Assembly (NCBI GenBank): GCA_020310875.1
Contig: CM035408.1
Coordinates: 145,578,907 to 145,642,906 of the forward strand
DNA: 64,000 nucleotides
Direction of reading: 5' to 3'
Source: Ceratopteris richardii
Taxonomy: Eukaryota; Streptophyta; Polypodiopsida; Polypodiales; Pteridaceae
Positions 33,968-43,611 of the stretch are shown here, one piece after another. The first letter of the stretch is position 1. The number at the start of each line of letters is the position of its first letter. The translations under genes and the position numbers were made by a program. A model generated the notes under the pieces. It was not told the DNA's origin and did no database searches. It was given only the letters and a program-made list of their open reading frames with translations.

Positions 33968-36742
33968 TTGATGGCCACTTGGTTGTGGAGCCACCCAGGG
34001 ATCCTTGAAAAGGTAAAATCATTCTTGACCCAGTATATAGATGTCTTTGCTTGGCATTATAAAGACTTAGAAGGAGTGCCTGCAACTTATGGAGAGCACA
34101 GAATCCCTCTGGTTGATGGAGCCAAACCCATAAGAGGAAAGAGTTATAGACTTAATCCAAAATATGCTGAAGCTGTCTATGTGGAAATCCAAAAGATGGA
34201 GGATGCAGGAATCATCATTCCTGTAGAACACTCAGAGTGGCTCTCACCTATGGTTATAGTTCCGAAGAAGAATACTAATAAAATCAGAATTTGTGTTGAC
34301 TTTAGAGCTCTCAACAAGGTGACCATTCCAGATGGGTTCCCTATGCCTTTTGCAGAACAGGTCATTGAAGAAGTGGCTGGGCATGCATTATATAGTTTTA
34401 TGGATGGATTCAGTGGCTATAATCAAATATCAATACATCCAGAGGATCGGGAAAAGACTGCTTTTATCACACCTTGGGGAACATATGTGTATGTAAAAAT
34501 GCCATTTGGGCTCAGAAATGCTCCAGCCACCTTTAACAGAACGGTCAATCTCATTTTTGGCCCCCTATTGCTGGAATCACTTAGAATCTTTATGGATGAC
34601 TTCTCTTCGTTTTCAGGATCTCACAAGGAAACCCCTCTAGATTGTTTGGACCAACACTTGAGGCAACTGCAGAATATTTTCCAAAGATGCAGAGAAACTA
34701 AGTTAAAGCTCAATCCAAATAAATGTCATTTCCTTGTGACAGAAGGAACCCTCTTAGGACATGTGGTGTCGGCTAAAGGTATGGCCCCAGATCCTGACAA
34801 AATCATTTCTATATTAAAGTTGCCTAAACCTAAATCCCCTAAAGAAATCCAGAGTTTCTTGGGGCATACTGGTTATCATAGAAGGTTCATAAAAATGTAT
34901 GCAGAAATAGCTAGACCTCTGACTAGACTTACAGGTAAGGAAGTACCTTTTAAATGGGAAGAAGAGGAGGAAAAAGCATATCAGACATTACGGTCAAGGT
35001 TGGTGTGTGCTCCTATCCTGGTCACACCGGAGTGGTCAAAAATCTTTCATATACATGTTGATGCCAGTGCATATGCAGTGGGGGCAGTTTTGACCCAACC
35101 AAGTGAAGAATTTAAAATGGACAGGCCAATTCAATATGCCAGTAGAATCTTGACCAAGGCTGAAAGGAATTACAGTACTACAGAAAGGGAAGCCCTAGCA
35201 ATGGTCTTTGCTGTCCAAAAATTTCGTCATTACTTACTGGGGGTAAAATTTATTATTATAACAGATCACCAACCACTAAAATACCTACTCAACAAACCAC
35301 AAGCCACTGGTAGAATATGGAGGTGGTTATTGTTGTTCCAAGAGTTTGATTTTTCTGTAGTCCATAAACCAGGTAAAGAAAATGTTATGGCGGATCACCT
35401 ATCCAGAATAAATATGATGAATCAAACTAGTGGAATCAATGATGACTTTCCAGATGCTCATCTGTTTGCTGTACAAGCTCAAGGTTGGTATTACGACATC
35501 AAAAATTTCATTAAAACTGGGTTGTATCCAGAAAAAGCTAGTGCTGTACAAAAGAAGAGACTGCTAATCAAGAGTAGACCATATACCTTCATTGAAGATA
35601 AATTGTATAGACAGGGCAAGGATGACCGGTTCAGGAAGTGTTTGGAAGAGGAAGAAGTGAGGGAAGTCCTTCACTCTGCACATGAAGGAACAGGTGGTGG
35701 GCACCTTCCAGGACATATTATGAGTCAGAGGATACTGGATGCTGGTCTATGGTGGCCTACACTATTTAGGGATGCAGATGAATGGGGAAAGGCATGTGAC
35801 ATTTGCCAGAGGTGTGGACCTAAGCCAACAAAGCAGAGACATAACCCCTTGGTTGTTTCCACTTCCTGGCAACCATTTGAGAAGTGGGGGCTAGATTTTG
35901 TAGGGCCCATCTACCCTCCCGCTTTTCCAAAAAGAGAAAAATATCTCTTGATAGCTACAGATTATGCGACAAAGTGGGCTGAAGCTATCACCTCTCCCGA
36001 TTGCACTGCCCAAACTGTTGCCGATTTCATTTATAGTAGCATCATTTGTAGGTTTGGATGCCCATTTGAAATTTGTACAGATCAAGGTACACATTTTGTC
36101 AATAAGGTCCTGCAGGAAATTTTTAACAGGTATAGAATTCTACATAGGACTTCTTGTGCTTACTATCCAAGAGCCAATGGACAGGCTGAGTCGACAAATA
36201 AGGTTTTAATCTCAATGTTAAGAAAGGAGTGTATGTTGCAGCCCACTTCATGGGGCATGGCTTATCAAGGTACATTGTGGGCATACAGGTTAGCCCACAA
36301 AGAGGCCACAGGATATTCTCCATTCCAGCTAGTTTATGGCATATCGCCCATTGAGCCATTTGAATTTTTACATGGTTCACCTAAGATTGCATTAATGCAA
36401 GGCAGGAAGGATTGTGAGGTCTCTCAGAGGCTCGGAGCACTACATAAAGTGGAGGAGATTCGTCTACTAGCAACGAAACAATTGATAGAGACTCAGATAA
36501 AGAGGAAGGAGGCACACGATCGCCATCTATGGAACAATAACATTGGAACAGGCATGTTAGTTCTTCTCCATAGACCTCATCTTAATACACAACTGAGAGG
36601 TAAATGGCTTCCACATTGGGAAGGACCTTATAGAGTCAAAACAATGCTGACTTGGGGTGTTGTGGAGTTAGAGACGCTGAAAGGAGAGGCCTTGCCACTC
36701 GTCAACATATCAAGGCTCAAGGCCTATCATCAACACACTTGA
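33968..36742 (+). CDS. E5 Pol: reverse transcriptase, RNase H, integrase
   Basis: This 924-residue frame is a complete-looking Ty3 pol. RT: FMDGFSGYNQ near residue 143, MPFGLRNAPATF near 178, catalytic FMDDF near 209, and a LGHVVSAKG block. RNase H starts near residue 362 (HVDASAYAVGAVL, then TEREALAM and TDHQPLKYLL). The integrase zinc region (HEGTGGGHLPGH ... CDICQRC) starts near 571, followed by DFVGPI, DYATKW, TDQGTHF and ANGQAESTN for the D-D-E core. The tail KWLPHWEGPYRV is the GPY-type integrase C-terminus. No chromodomain follows. No break is obvious. The start used is the first Met after gag-pro; the true junction may differ. Confidence 0.93.
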   Translation: MMATWLWSHPGILEKVKSFLTQYIDVFAWHYKDLEGVPATYGEHRIPLVDGAKPIRGKSYRLNPKYAEAVYVEIQKMEDAGIIIPVEHSEWLSPMVIVPKKNTNKIRICVDFRALNKVTIPDGFPMPFAEQVIEEVAGHALYSFMDGFSGYNQISIHPEDREKTAFITPWGTYVYVKMPFGLRNAPATFNRTVNLIFGPLLLESLRIFMDDFSSFSGSHKETPLDCLDQHLRQLQNIFQRCRETKLKLNPNKCHFLVTEGTLLGHVVSAKGMAPDPDKIISILKLPKPKSPKEIQSFLGHTGYHRRFIKMYAEIARPLTRLTGKEVPFKWEEEEEKAYQTLRSRLVCAPILVTPEWSKIFHIHVDASAYAVGAVLTQPSEEFKMDRPIQYASRILTKAERNYSTTEREALAMVFAVQKFRHYLLGVKFIIITDHQPLKYLLNKPQATGRIWRWLLLFQEFDFSVVHKPGKENVMADHLSRINMMNQTSGINDDFPDAHLFAVQAQGWYYDIKNFIKTGLYPEKASAVQKKRLLIKSRPYTFIEDKLYRQGKDDRFRKCLEEEEVREVLHSAHEGTGGGHLPGHIMSQRILDAGLWWPTLFRDADEWGKACDICQRCGPKPTKQRHNPLVVSTSWQPFEKWGLDFVGPIYPPAFPKREKYLLIATDYATKWAEAITSPDCTAQTVADFIYSSIICRFGCPFEICTDQGTHFVNKVLQEIFNRYRILHRTSCAYYPRANGQAESTNKVLISMLRKECMLQPTSWGMAYQGTLWAYRLAHKEATGYSPFQLVYGISPIEPFEFLHGSPKIALMQGRKDCEVSQRLGALHKVEEIRLLATKQLIETQIKRKEAHDRHLWNNNIGTGMLVLLHRPHLNTQLRGKWLPHWEGPYRVKTMLTWGVVELETLKGEALPLVNISRLKAYHQHT

Positions 36743-37018
36743 AGAAGTATGGATCACCTGGAACTGCAAAATCTATCCAGGTTGTACATAGCTTTCTCAT
36801 CAAACTTTGCTCAGTTTTAGTAGTTTTCTTTATCATTTTCATTCTCGATACTAGGGTGAAAGTAAAACTTTTGGATAATTTTGGAAAATTTTCTAGCATT
36901 TTTAGCATTTTTCTAGCAATTTTTATCCCCTTCCAATGTCTTTTTCTTGCCAAATGGGAGGAATAAAGAAAGCTCTCTCTGGGTTGAGTGAGAAAAGTGG
37001 CCTCCACCAGTAGGGAAT
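36743..37018 (+). other. E5 post-pol spacer
   Basis: AT-rich sequence between pol and the homopolymer block, with no coding motif. Confidence 0.5.
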
Positions 37019-37272
37019 TTTTTTTTTTTAGAATTTTTTCACATTCTTTTGGAATTTTTTGCCTTTTTTTTTTCTGGATTTTCAGTTTTTTTCATAATTA
37101 TAAAATTAAAAAAAAAAAAAAGCCCCCAAGGCGTTTTTTCTGCCAAAAAAAAAAAAACAAAAAAAAAAAGAAAAAAAAAGAAAAAAAAAAAAAATCCCCC
37201 CCCTGCCCCCCCCCCCCGCCCCCCCCCCGCCCCCCCCCCCCCCCCCCCCATATAATAACCGCCCCCCCCCTT
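37019..37272. repeat. Homopolymer block: T-, A- and C-runs
   Basis: Successive runs of T (37019-37029 and later), A (about 37108-37192) and C (about 37196-37270) occur between pol and ORF3. The C-run gives long G-runs on the minus strand, with four-tract potential for G-quadruplex. Short Lys-rich and Pro-rich ORFs here are artefacts. Run lengths may be affected by sequencing error. Confidence 0.95.
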
Positions 37273-37325
37273 GCGCTCAGTCGTCACTTCCAGCGGACAT
37301 ACACCCAGGTAATCCCTTTTTCATA

Positions 37326-37327
<2 letters not shown>

Positions 37328-37368
<41 letters not shown>

Positions 37369-37370
37369 TA
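37328..37370. repeat. (TTA)n microsatellite
   Basis: About 14 ATT/TTA units inside the E5 spacer, followed by T-rich sequence to about 37530. Confidence 0.9.
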
Positions 37371-37741
37371 GTTAATTCTCCTTTTCTTTAGTTTATTTTT
37401 ATTTACTTCCCTTTTATTTTATCATATTAATTGTTTATATTTATTCTTTTATTTTTTATTTTTATTTTTTTATTATTCTTTATTTTTCTTATTTTTCTTT
37501 TTTTGTCAATAGTTTTCCTCTCCAATATTGCTCGGCTGTCTTTTTCTTTGTACCCATCTGTTTTATGCGTTTTTACAGTCGTTTTTAGGGTATTTGACCA
37601 TGCCGGATCCATTTTTTGGGTTATCTACTCCCTGTTCATCTGTTTTATTAGGTTTTTCCAGGTTACATTCGAGCTATCTTCTTAAGCCATTGCTATTTGT
37701 GGTTGCAGCCGCACTTTGTGCCAGCCTTTTGCTTTGAACTT

Positions 37742-39511
37742 ATGGCGTCTTCCGCTCCTCAGCAGGATTCTTCCATGGCTACCGAGGTGTACTCGGAGCT
37801 CGCTCCTTCAGCCTTGGCTTTCGGTCCTTTCCAGCCCGAGGTAGGCTCCCTATTGCCTCTGGCTCCATCCCCGTCCACCACTCTGGCCTCCATCTCGACC
37901 GTCCCCATCGCCCCCCTCCACCCTGCCCCTCGGGTCATCCTTCCCTCCATAGCTCACCCCATCTCTCGCGCACCACGCCCTATTTTGCCTTCCACCCCTA
38001 TCCATTTCCAGGGTAGTCAGCCTTTTGCGGCTTCCCTTCCATGCCTATCCCTATCTGGTTCCTCGTTACATAGCCCCAGACCCATTCACCACGGTTCCCC
38101 TCTTCCCGTTGCAGCGCCGCCTCCCACATCCGTGCCGACACTTTCCGATAGTTCTAGTGGCCGACCCGCACGTAGTTCCGGTAGTTATTCCACATCTCCG
38201 GTTCCCCGTCCACCCTCGTCCTCCATCGTTGACTATCGCGACCCATCTTCGACCTTATCCATCCGCCTGCATTTAGCCTTGCCTCCCATTCCGCTCATCG
38301 ATCTCCTTCCCGAGGGTTGTTTGCGTCAGGCCGGTCTATGGCGACTGGCCTCCCTCCTCTTATCCGAGGCAGAAGGGTCCGATATTCGCACAGCCTTGCT
38401 TGACTTCCCTCATTTTCCCTCCGGTTCGCTGACCCCTGCGGTCATCGCTGCCGGCGTAGGTTCTAGCCTTCATTCGTTTCATGCTCCGCAGTCCATTTAC
38501 TCGGGGTTATCTCGGGAAGAGACCATCGCTTTCTGCATTTCATTATATGGCGTTGATGCCATGCCCACCCACTACCAGCTCGCTGTCCTTCATTCGTTCA
38601 TCTTCTTCTTCTTATTCCGTAGTCCCTCCTCCGACCTTCCGTTGCACGATATTCATATAGCAGACCCCCTCTTCTGTTTTCTACATGGCCGCCCATTTCC
38701 ATACGGCACTCTCATGTTCCAGTCGTTCCTCCTGCGCTCTCGCCGCTTCCATACTGCCCTCCATCGGGGTACCCGTTCGTTCTCCGTTTATTCCGCCCCA
38801 GTGTTGGCTTGGTTATTTCATCTGCCTGGTACACAGCTCATCGCATCAAGCCGCATTCTTGACCCCGCCCATCCTCCATCTATTGTCCATTCTTCCCATC
38901 CCCCTCCTCCGCCACCACTTGTCGTTTCCACCGCCCCTGGCACTCTTCCGCAGACCTCTGTTCCCATCGCCGCCTCCACTCCCTCTCCCGCTCGCCGCGT
39001 CCGTACGCGTTTGATGGATTCCTTCCCTACCCCTACCCCTGCCTCGCCCATTCATTTTCCACCCTCGGCAGCTTCCTCCCAGCCCCCTTCTTCTCCAGTT
39101 ATTTCCCTTGAGTCCGCTTCCACCTCCCGTGATCCTACCTCACCCCTAGCTTCTCCCACTTACCCCCCGCCCACCCAGGCCCCACCCTCACCACCACCCG
39201 CCATGCAGCCTTCCGGCCCCCAGCCTTCCGTTCCGGCTAGCCTCGACGACGACCCACCATTTTTGGGCCTGCTGCGTGATGCGAGCCTCGTCGCGAGTGA
39301 TGGTGCCGACGCAGCCCGTCTCTCCCTTGATTCGGTCTCTGCGACAGTTGCTCTTCACCAGCAGTATGCTATGACGATCGATCGCATTCGTGCTGCTGCC
39401 GCCGCTCAGTGGCAGATCTCGCGGGATGCGTTGCGGGCTATGCAGCAGGATCGGGACCGGTATCGCGATGAGGCTGATGTCGCGACTCGCGCTCTCATGG
39501 AGATCCGCTAG
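37742..39511 (+). CDS. E5 third ORF, Pro/Ser-rich protein of unknown function
   Basis: This is a long frame between pol and the 3' LTR, in sense orientation. I start it at ATGGCG (37742, good plant context); an upstream in-frame Met exists at 37697. The roughly 589-residue product has a Pro/Ser/Ala-rich N-terminal 160 residues. A folded-looking block at about 185-390 contains IDLLPEGCLRQAGLWRLASL, GLSREETIAFCISLYGVDAM and FHTALHRGTRSFSVYSAPVL. A second Pro-rich linker follows, and then a C-terminal helix rich in Ala, Arg and Asp (ALRAMQQDRDRYRDEADVA). The DNA is far richer in GC than gag and pol. No signal peptide or paired membrane segments are seen, so an envelope role is not supported. Extra ORFs at this position are known in plant Ty3 elements, but I recognise no family. 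Confidence 0.7.
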   Translation: MASSAPQQDSSMATEVYSELAPSALAFGPFQPEVGSLLPLAPSPSTTLASISTVPIAPLHPAPRVILPSIAHPISRAPRPILPSTPIHFQGSQPFAASLPCLSLSGSSLHSPRPIHHGSPLPVAAPPPTSVPTLSDSSSGRPARSSGSYSTSPVPRPPSSSIVDYRDPSSTLSIRLHLALPPIPLIDLLPEGCLRQAGLWRLASLLLSEAEGSDIRTALLDFPHFPSGSLTPAVIAAGVGSSLHSFHAPQSIYSGLSREETIAFCISLYGVDAMPTHYQLAVLHSFIFFFLFRSPSSDLPLHDIHIADPLFCFLHGRPFPYGTLMFQSFLLRSRRFHTALHRGTRSFSVYSAPVLAWLFHLPGTQLIASSRILDPAHPPSIVHSSHPPPPPPLVVSTAPGTLPQTSVPIAASTPSPARRVRTRLMDSFPTPTPASPIHFPPSAASSQPPSSPVISLESASTSRDPTSPLASPTYPPPTQAPPSPPPAMQPSGPQPSVPASLDDDPPFLGLLRDASLVASDGADAARLSLDSVSATVALHQQYAMTIDRIRAAAAAQWQISRDALRAMQQDRDRYRDEADVATRALMEIR

Positions 39512-40375
39512 CGTGCGTCATTAGGCATTTGCGATAGTCCTGCGTGTCGGCTGGTCCGCCGAGAGCGCGATCACCTCCGCAGGTACAGGAGCAGGATTGC
39601 TGCCTACACTGAGGAGGCAGCCATCATTCCCCCCGGCTCCCCCGACTTACCTCTACCTCGGGATGATGTTCCTCCCGGAGAGAGGCCTCCTTCCCCGCCG
39701 CTGCCATAGTCATGCGTTTCGTATCTATCCACTCGGTTCTATGCATTCACTCATACTTTGGTTACTATTTCATCGGTTTTTCATTCTCCTGATATTGTTG
39801 TGAGGCTCAGTGTAGGCTGCATCTGAGTGTAGGCTGCATCTCCTGCTCCCTTCTGGTTCCCTTGTCATTCCTTAGCTCATCACTTCCTTCTGATCGACAG
39901 CTCTTTGCCAGTCCTTGGCACTTCATGTACTCCCCATGGACAGTTGTTTCCTTGTTCATTTCTGATTTTATATGAGTTATGGTTCGGTGTTCATTGTGTG
40001 TTTATTTTATAATCTCTAGTTGATTATTGGTTATTTTATTCCGCTGACTGTGTACTACAGGATGGTTTCTATCTGGTTGGGTTGGGTTTCTTTCATTTCC
40101 ACCCTAAATCAATTCCTCTTTTTCTCCTCTGCATCAACCCGCCCCCACATCCCCATCCTTTCCCCCCCCTCCCCTCTTCCAAACCACCCCCATCCACCCC
40201 TGTCCCCGCCCCAATTTGCTGAGTCCTCTCTGGTGCTTTCTGCAATGCTCTTGATGGTCTTGGTTGCTGCTGCGCTGTCCTCTTTCAATTTCATCCTCTA
40301 TTGTCATGATGTCCTATCTGCTATGGGTTTGGCTGTAGCTCTCCGAGACGGAGAGCACCTTAGGTGGTGGGCAAC
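39512..40375 (+). other. E5 3' untranslated region
   Basis: The GC-rich, coding-like character fades by about 39710. Then comes T-rich sequence with a C-rich patch at 40130-40210. No clear domain. The segment just before the 3' LTR (GGAGAGCACCTTAGGTGGTGGG) is the likely but weak purine tract. Confidence 0.5.
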
Positions 40376-41405
40376 TGTTGAGCCCATAAAAGTCATGTTG
40401 GTCAAAGTCAACTATAGTCAAAGTCAACTGGTCAAAGTCAACGGGTCAAAGTCAACAAGGTCAAGGTCAAAGTCAATAAGTGCAAAATCAAAGTGTGTAA
40501 GTACAGGTGTCAAAGCGCACAGGTAGTGCACAATGAATTGTCCACAAAGGGTAAATTGGAGAAAAGGGGTTGCAGGTTGCAGAGGTATTTTCTCTAATTT
40601 CCCTAAGGTTCAAAGTGTGTTTTAAAGTGTTTTGGAAGGTTCAGGTGAACCCCCTCTTATGTGCAAAAGTGAAGACTTAAAAGGAAACATGAAGGTATGT
40701 GAAGCGGCAAAGTGTACGCACAGGTGAAAGTATGGCCTCCCATTAAAATTTTTGGTTTTAGTCTAAAGTCACTACAAGACAAAACAGTGAGTCGTTGGCT
40801 GCCACTTGTGAGGACAATCTTGGGACATCAAAGTGAGCACCAAGATACCATTGCAGTTAGGAGCGTACGTGATCGACACACTCAAATCAAGGCAAGGGCC
40901 ATTCTTGGACCAAGGTTAGAGTAAGCGAGAGAGCATAGTCTAAGAGAGCAAGAGAGAGAAGTGCAAGAGTCACCAGTGCGACGACGCAGAGAAGTGGAAG
41001 TGAAGAAGTGCATAAGGAGTGCCTAAGGGATTGTGCAGAGGGTGCTAAGCTAGTTCCCCAAGTATCTCAAGGTCCCATTGCAGTGGGTGCGTGCCGACAG
41101 AAGGTAGTCACTCCTCCCCCTTTGTGGAAGCTTGGTGCAAGGTGTGCACAAGGATAAGCTTGAAGCAGGCGGAGGTCTGGTGCAGAGGAGCCGGCAGCAA
41201 GAAGACTTTGGGATATTTGGTATTTTGTGATTGGGCACCCTGTGGGATTGTGCACAGAGGTATTGGCTTGTCTTGTACTTCAAACCTTGTAATTGTCTTA
41301 CTGTAATCAATCGGCAGAAGCTTCCAGGTGTATTTTCTCTTCTTGTTTCTTCCCCTTTTTTCCTACAAACCCTCAAACTCCTTCTTGTCTAAGAATCCAC
41401 CAACA
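40376..41405 (+). repeat. E5 3' LTR
   Basis: 1030 bp, about seven substitutions from the 5' LTR, same ends. Followed by target duplication TGATC. Confidence 0.95.
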
Positions 41406-41410
41406 TGATC

Positions 41411-42222
41411 CATAAAAGTCTTTTTAATAAATGAGCATAGGTAAAAGAACGCTTCAATAAATATTCTTTTGATGTAATCCAAGTGATAGCTTTTGATGTA
41501 GATCAAATCCACCTGAAGCATAGTGCAAGCTTGATGTTCCAACAGCTCCCCCTCAAGCTAAAGTATGCTTGATTCTTCATTCTCTAATAGGTTGAATACC
41601 TACCATAGATTTGAATCTACAAAGCTTTATTCCATCAAGTGCCTTCGTCATCATATCTACTACTTGCTTTTCAATTGGAACAAAAGAAATGTCAATATCC
41701 TTTGCCATTATCTTCTCCCTGATAAAGTGGTAATGAACCTCTATGTGTGTGGTTCTTGCATGGAAAATAGAGTTTGCTGCAAAATGCATGGAACTTACAT
41801 TATTTCCAAATATGTGAGATTTGGTACTTCTCAAATCTATATACAATGCTTTTAACCATATTGCCTCTATACTTGCTATTATCAAACCTCTATACTCTAC
41901 TTCAGTTGAGGATCAAGCAATTGTTGGTTGCTTCTTGGAACTCCATGACACTAACTTTGAACCTGCAAATGCTAAGAAACCAGAGGTACTTCTTCTATCA
42001 TCCTTAGCTTCTAACCAATCTACATTTGAATAGATTTTGATATCCAAATCTAAAGAGTAAGGATAGAATATACCTTCATTAAGTGTTCCTTTGAGGTACT
42101 TGAGTACTCTCTTTGCAGCATCCATGTGGGGCCTTCTAAGTGAGTGCATGAATTGACTAAGCACTCCCACACTATATGATATGTCTCGTCTTGTATGAGT
42201 AGCATATATCAAGCTACCTACC
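41411..42222 (-). mobile_element. E6: Ty1/copia 3' fragment with LTR split by E5
   Basis: Minus-strand RT end and RNase H (42222-41577; SLIYATHTRRDISYSV and HARTTHIEVHYHFIREK) lead to a purine tract (GCTCCCCCTC on +, 41543-41552) and an LTR ending TTCCAACA at 41542. The LTR continues left to 41411 and, across the E5 insertion, from 30020 back to about 29930. The 5' part of the element is absent. A few breaks. Confidence 0.8.
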
Positions 42223-43197
42223 ATCTTGCAGGATAACCATCAATTGATGATGTGGAAAAAGGTTTGAAGTCAAAGGATGAAGCAAAGACAAATATATGAA
42301 GCTTGAAGTTAGTGCATGATCAAAGAATGAAGACTTGTATATACATGTACATTAAACTTGTATTTAACTCACTTATACCTTTGTTATGGTTATGAGGTTT
42401 GTACATATATGCCTATATATACAAGTAGAAAGTTGGGGCATCTCTATGAAAGACAAGTTGTAAGAGTCATTAGACAATTTAGAGGTGATGAGAATATAGC
42501 TCATTAATAGGATGTAATGTTTTCCTGAATAGAAGAAAAGTTGCACCCTGATCTTTTGCTCACTGTTTCCTTTGTGCTTATCCTTTTGTGAAATGCTTTT
42601 GTACAAGTCTAAGTCTATAGTTGACTGACCTCTGTACACATTTTTGGATCCTAATTGTGATCAGGCTGAGAGAAGTTTAAGTAGGAACATTTACATGTGT
42701 AAATGTGAAGAAGAGAAGATTGCGATAGGCGCAAATTTGATGATAATGCTTTGGTCAGTTCTCCTTCCATAGTGTAAATTTTTGAGCAAGTAAGCACTCA
42801 TTTTTTAAGTTCGAAGGTAAGATACCTATGGCTAAAAGCATTTGAATAAACATGTTCTAGTTTAAGAGAACTATGCATTAGAAGTTGCAGGTGCCAAAGT
42901 CGACTCTTCAAAAGTATAGTTTTAGACATAGGTGAATTGTTTGGAGTAAATCTTAAGGTTTACTAAACCTTTTGAGAAAGTTGGACTTGGAGAAGTGCAA
43001 AAATTCTAGAAGACACCTCATACAAAGTTTCATTGAAAAGGTTACACATTTTATCACTCAATGAGTGAATTAAATGCAGCAGACTTTTCTGAATAATCAC
43101 TCTCTTCATAATTAGTGCAAAAACTGGTAATCTGGAATTAGTCTTCCAAAAATTTGTTGAGGTTTTGAGTTGTTCTTGATATAGAGGTGCTCTAACA
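42223..43197 (+). repeat. LTR-like segment of E7
   Basis: About 975 bp, starting near GCAGGATAACCATCAATTG and ending near GCTCTAACA. A related segment lies in the opposite orientation at 59188-60137, where its outer end TGTTGGTGCAGG is next to a purine tract. That confirms it is an LTR family. Confidence 0.72.
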
Positions 43198-43380
43198 TCA
43201 AGAATAGCTTGTTCTTTTGAAGATTAACACTCTCCATTAGTGGTATACGAGAAGGAGTCATCAAAATTGAAGAAAGGAGGACCCCGACTATTATACTTAT
43301 ACAGAAATCAACCTTTGAAGATTCAAAAGGTGAAAGTTTGAAGTGAGAGATAGAGAAGGAAGCCTGAAGCTATCAAGAAG

Positions 43381-43611
43381 TGTTGGAGATAGACGTCTGC
43401 GGAAGCACGCGAACAACACAAGGAAGAAGAAGAAGCTTGGAGCACAAACACACAATACTAAATGTATTACTAGAGAATGTACAAAGATAAGTAGCCCATT
43501 AGGGCAATAGGTGTATATACAAGCCGGGGGAAAAAAACCTCCTAAAGAGGGAAAAAAGTGCCCCGGCGGTCCTAGAGTGTTCACACACATCACTACCTAA
43601 ATATATCAACA
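43381..43611 (-). repeat. E8 3' LTR
   Basis: 231 bp, + strand TGTTGGAGAT to ATATCAACA. The reverse complement is homologous to the E1 LTRs. Confidence 0.95.

Larger units (their letters stand above)
30026..41405 (+). mobile_element. E5: Ty3/gypsy LTR retrotransposon, young, looks whole
   Basis: This 11.4-kb element has 1030-bp LTRs (30026-31055 and 40376-41405) that differ at about seven sites (0.7%) and target duplication TGATC (30021-30025 and 41406-41410). The primer site TGGCACGCCCGGTGGGAC is at 31061-31078. Parts: gag-pro 31217-33961, pol 33968-36742 (RT, RNase H, integrase, no chromodomain), then 3.6 kb before the 3' LTR with a long third ORF (37742-39511). The RT motif FMDDF and lack of a chromodomain place it among non-chromovirus Ty3 elements near Athila/Tat. 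That placement is inference. It lies in the LTR of E6. Confidence 0.95.

Noticed and set aside
37742-39511. Envelope gene in E5
   Set aside because: There is no signal peptide, no paired membrane segments and no cysteine pattern. Position after pol alone is not enough.
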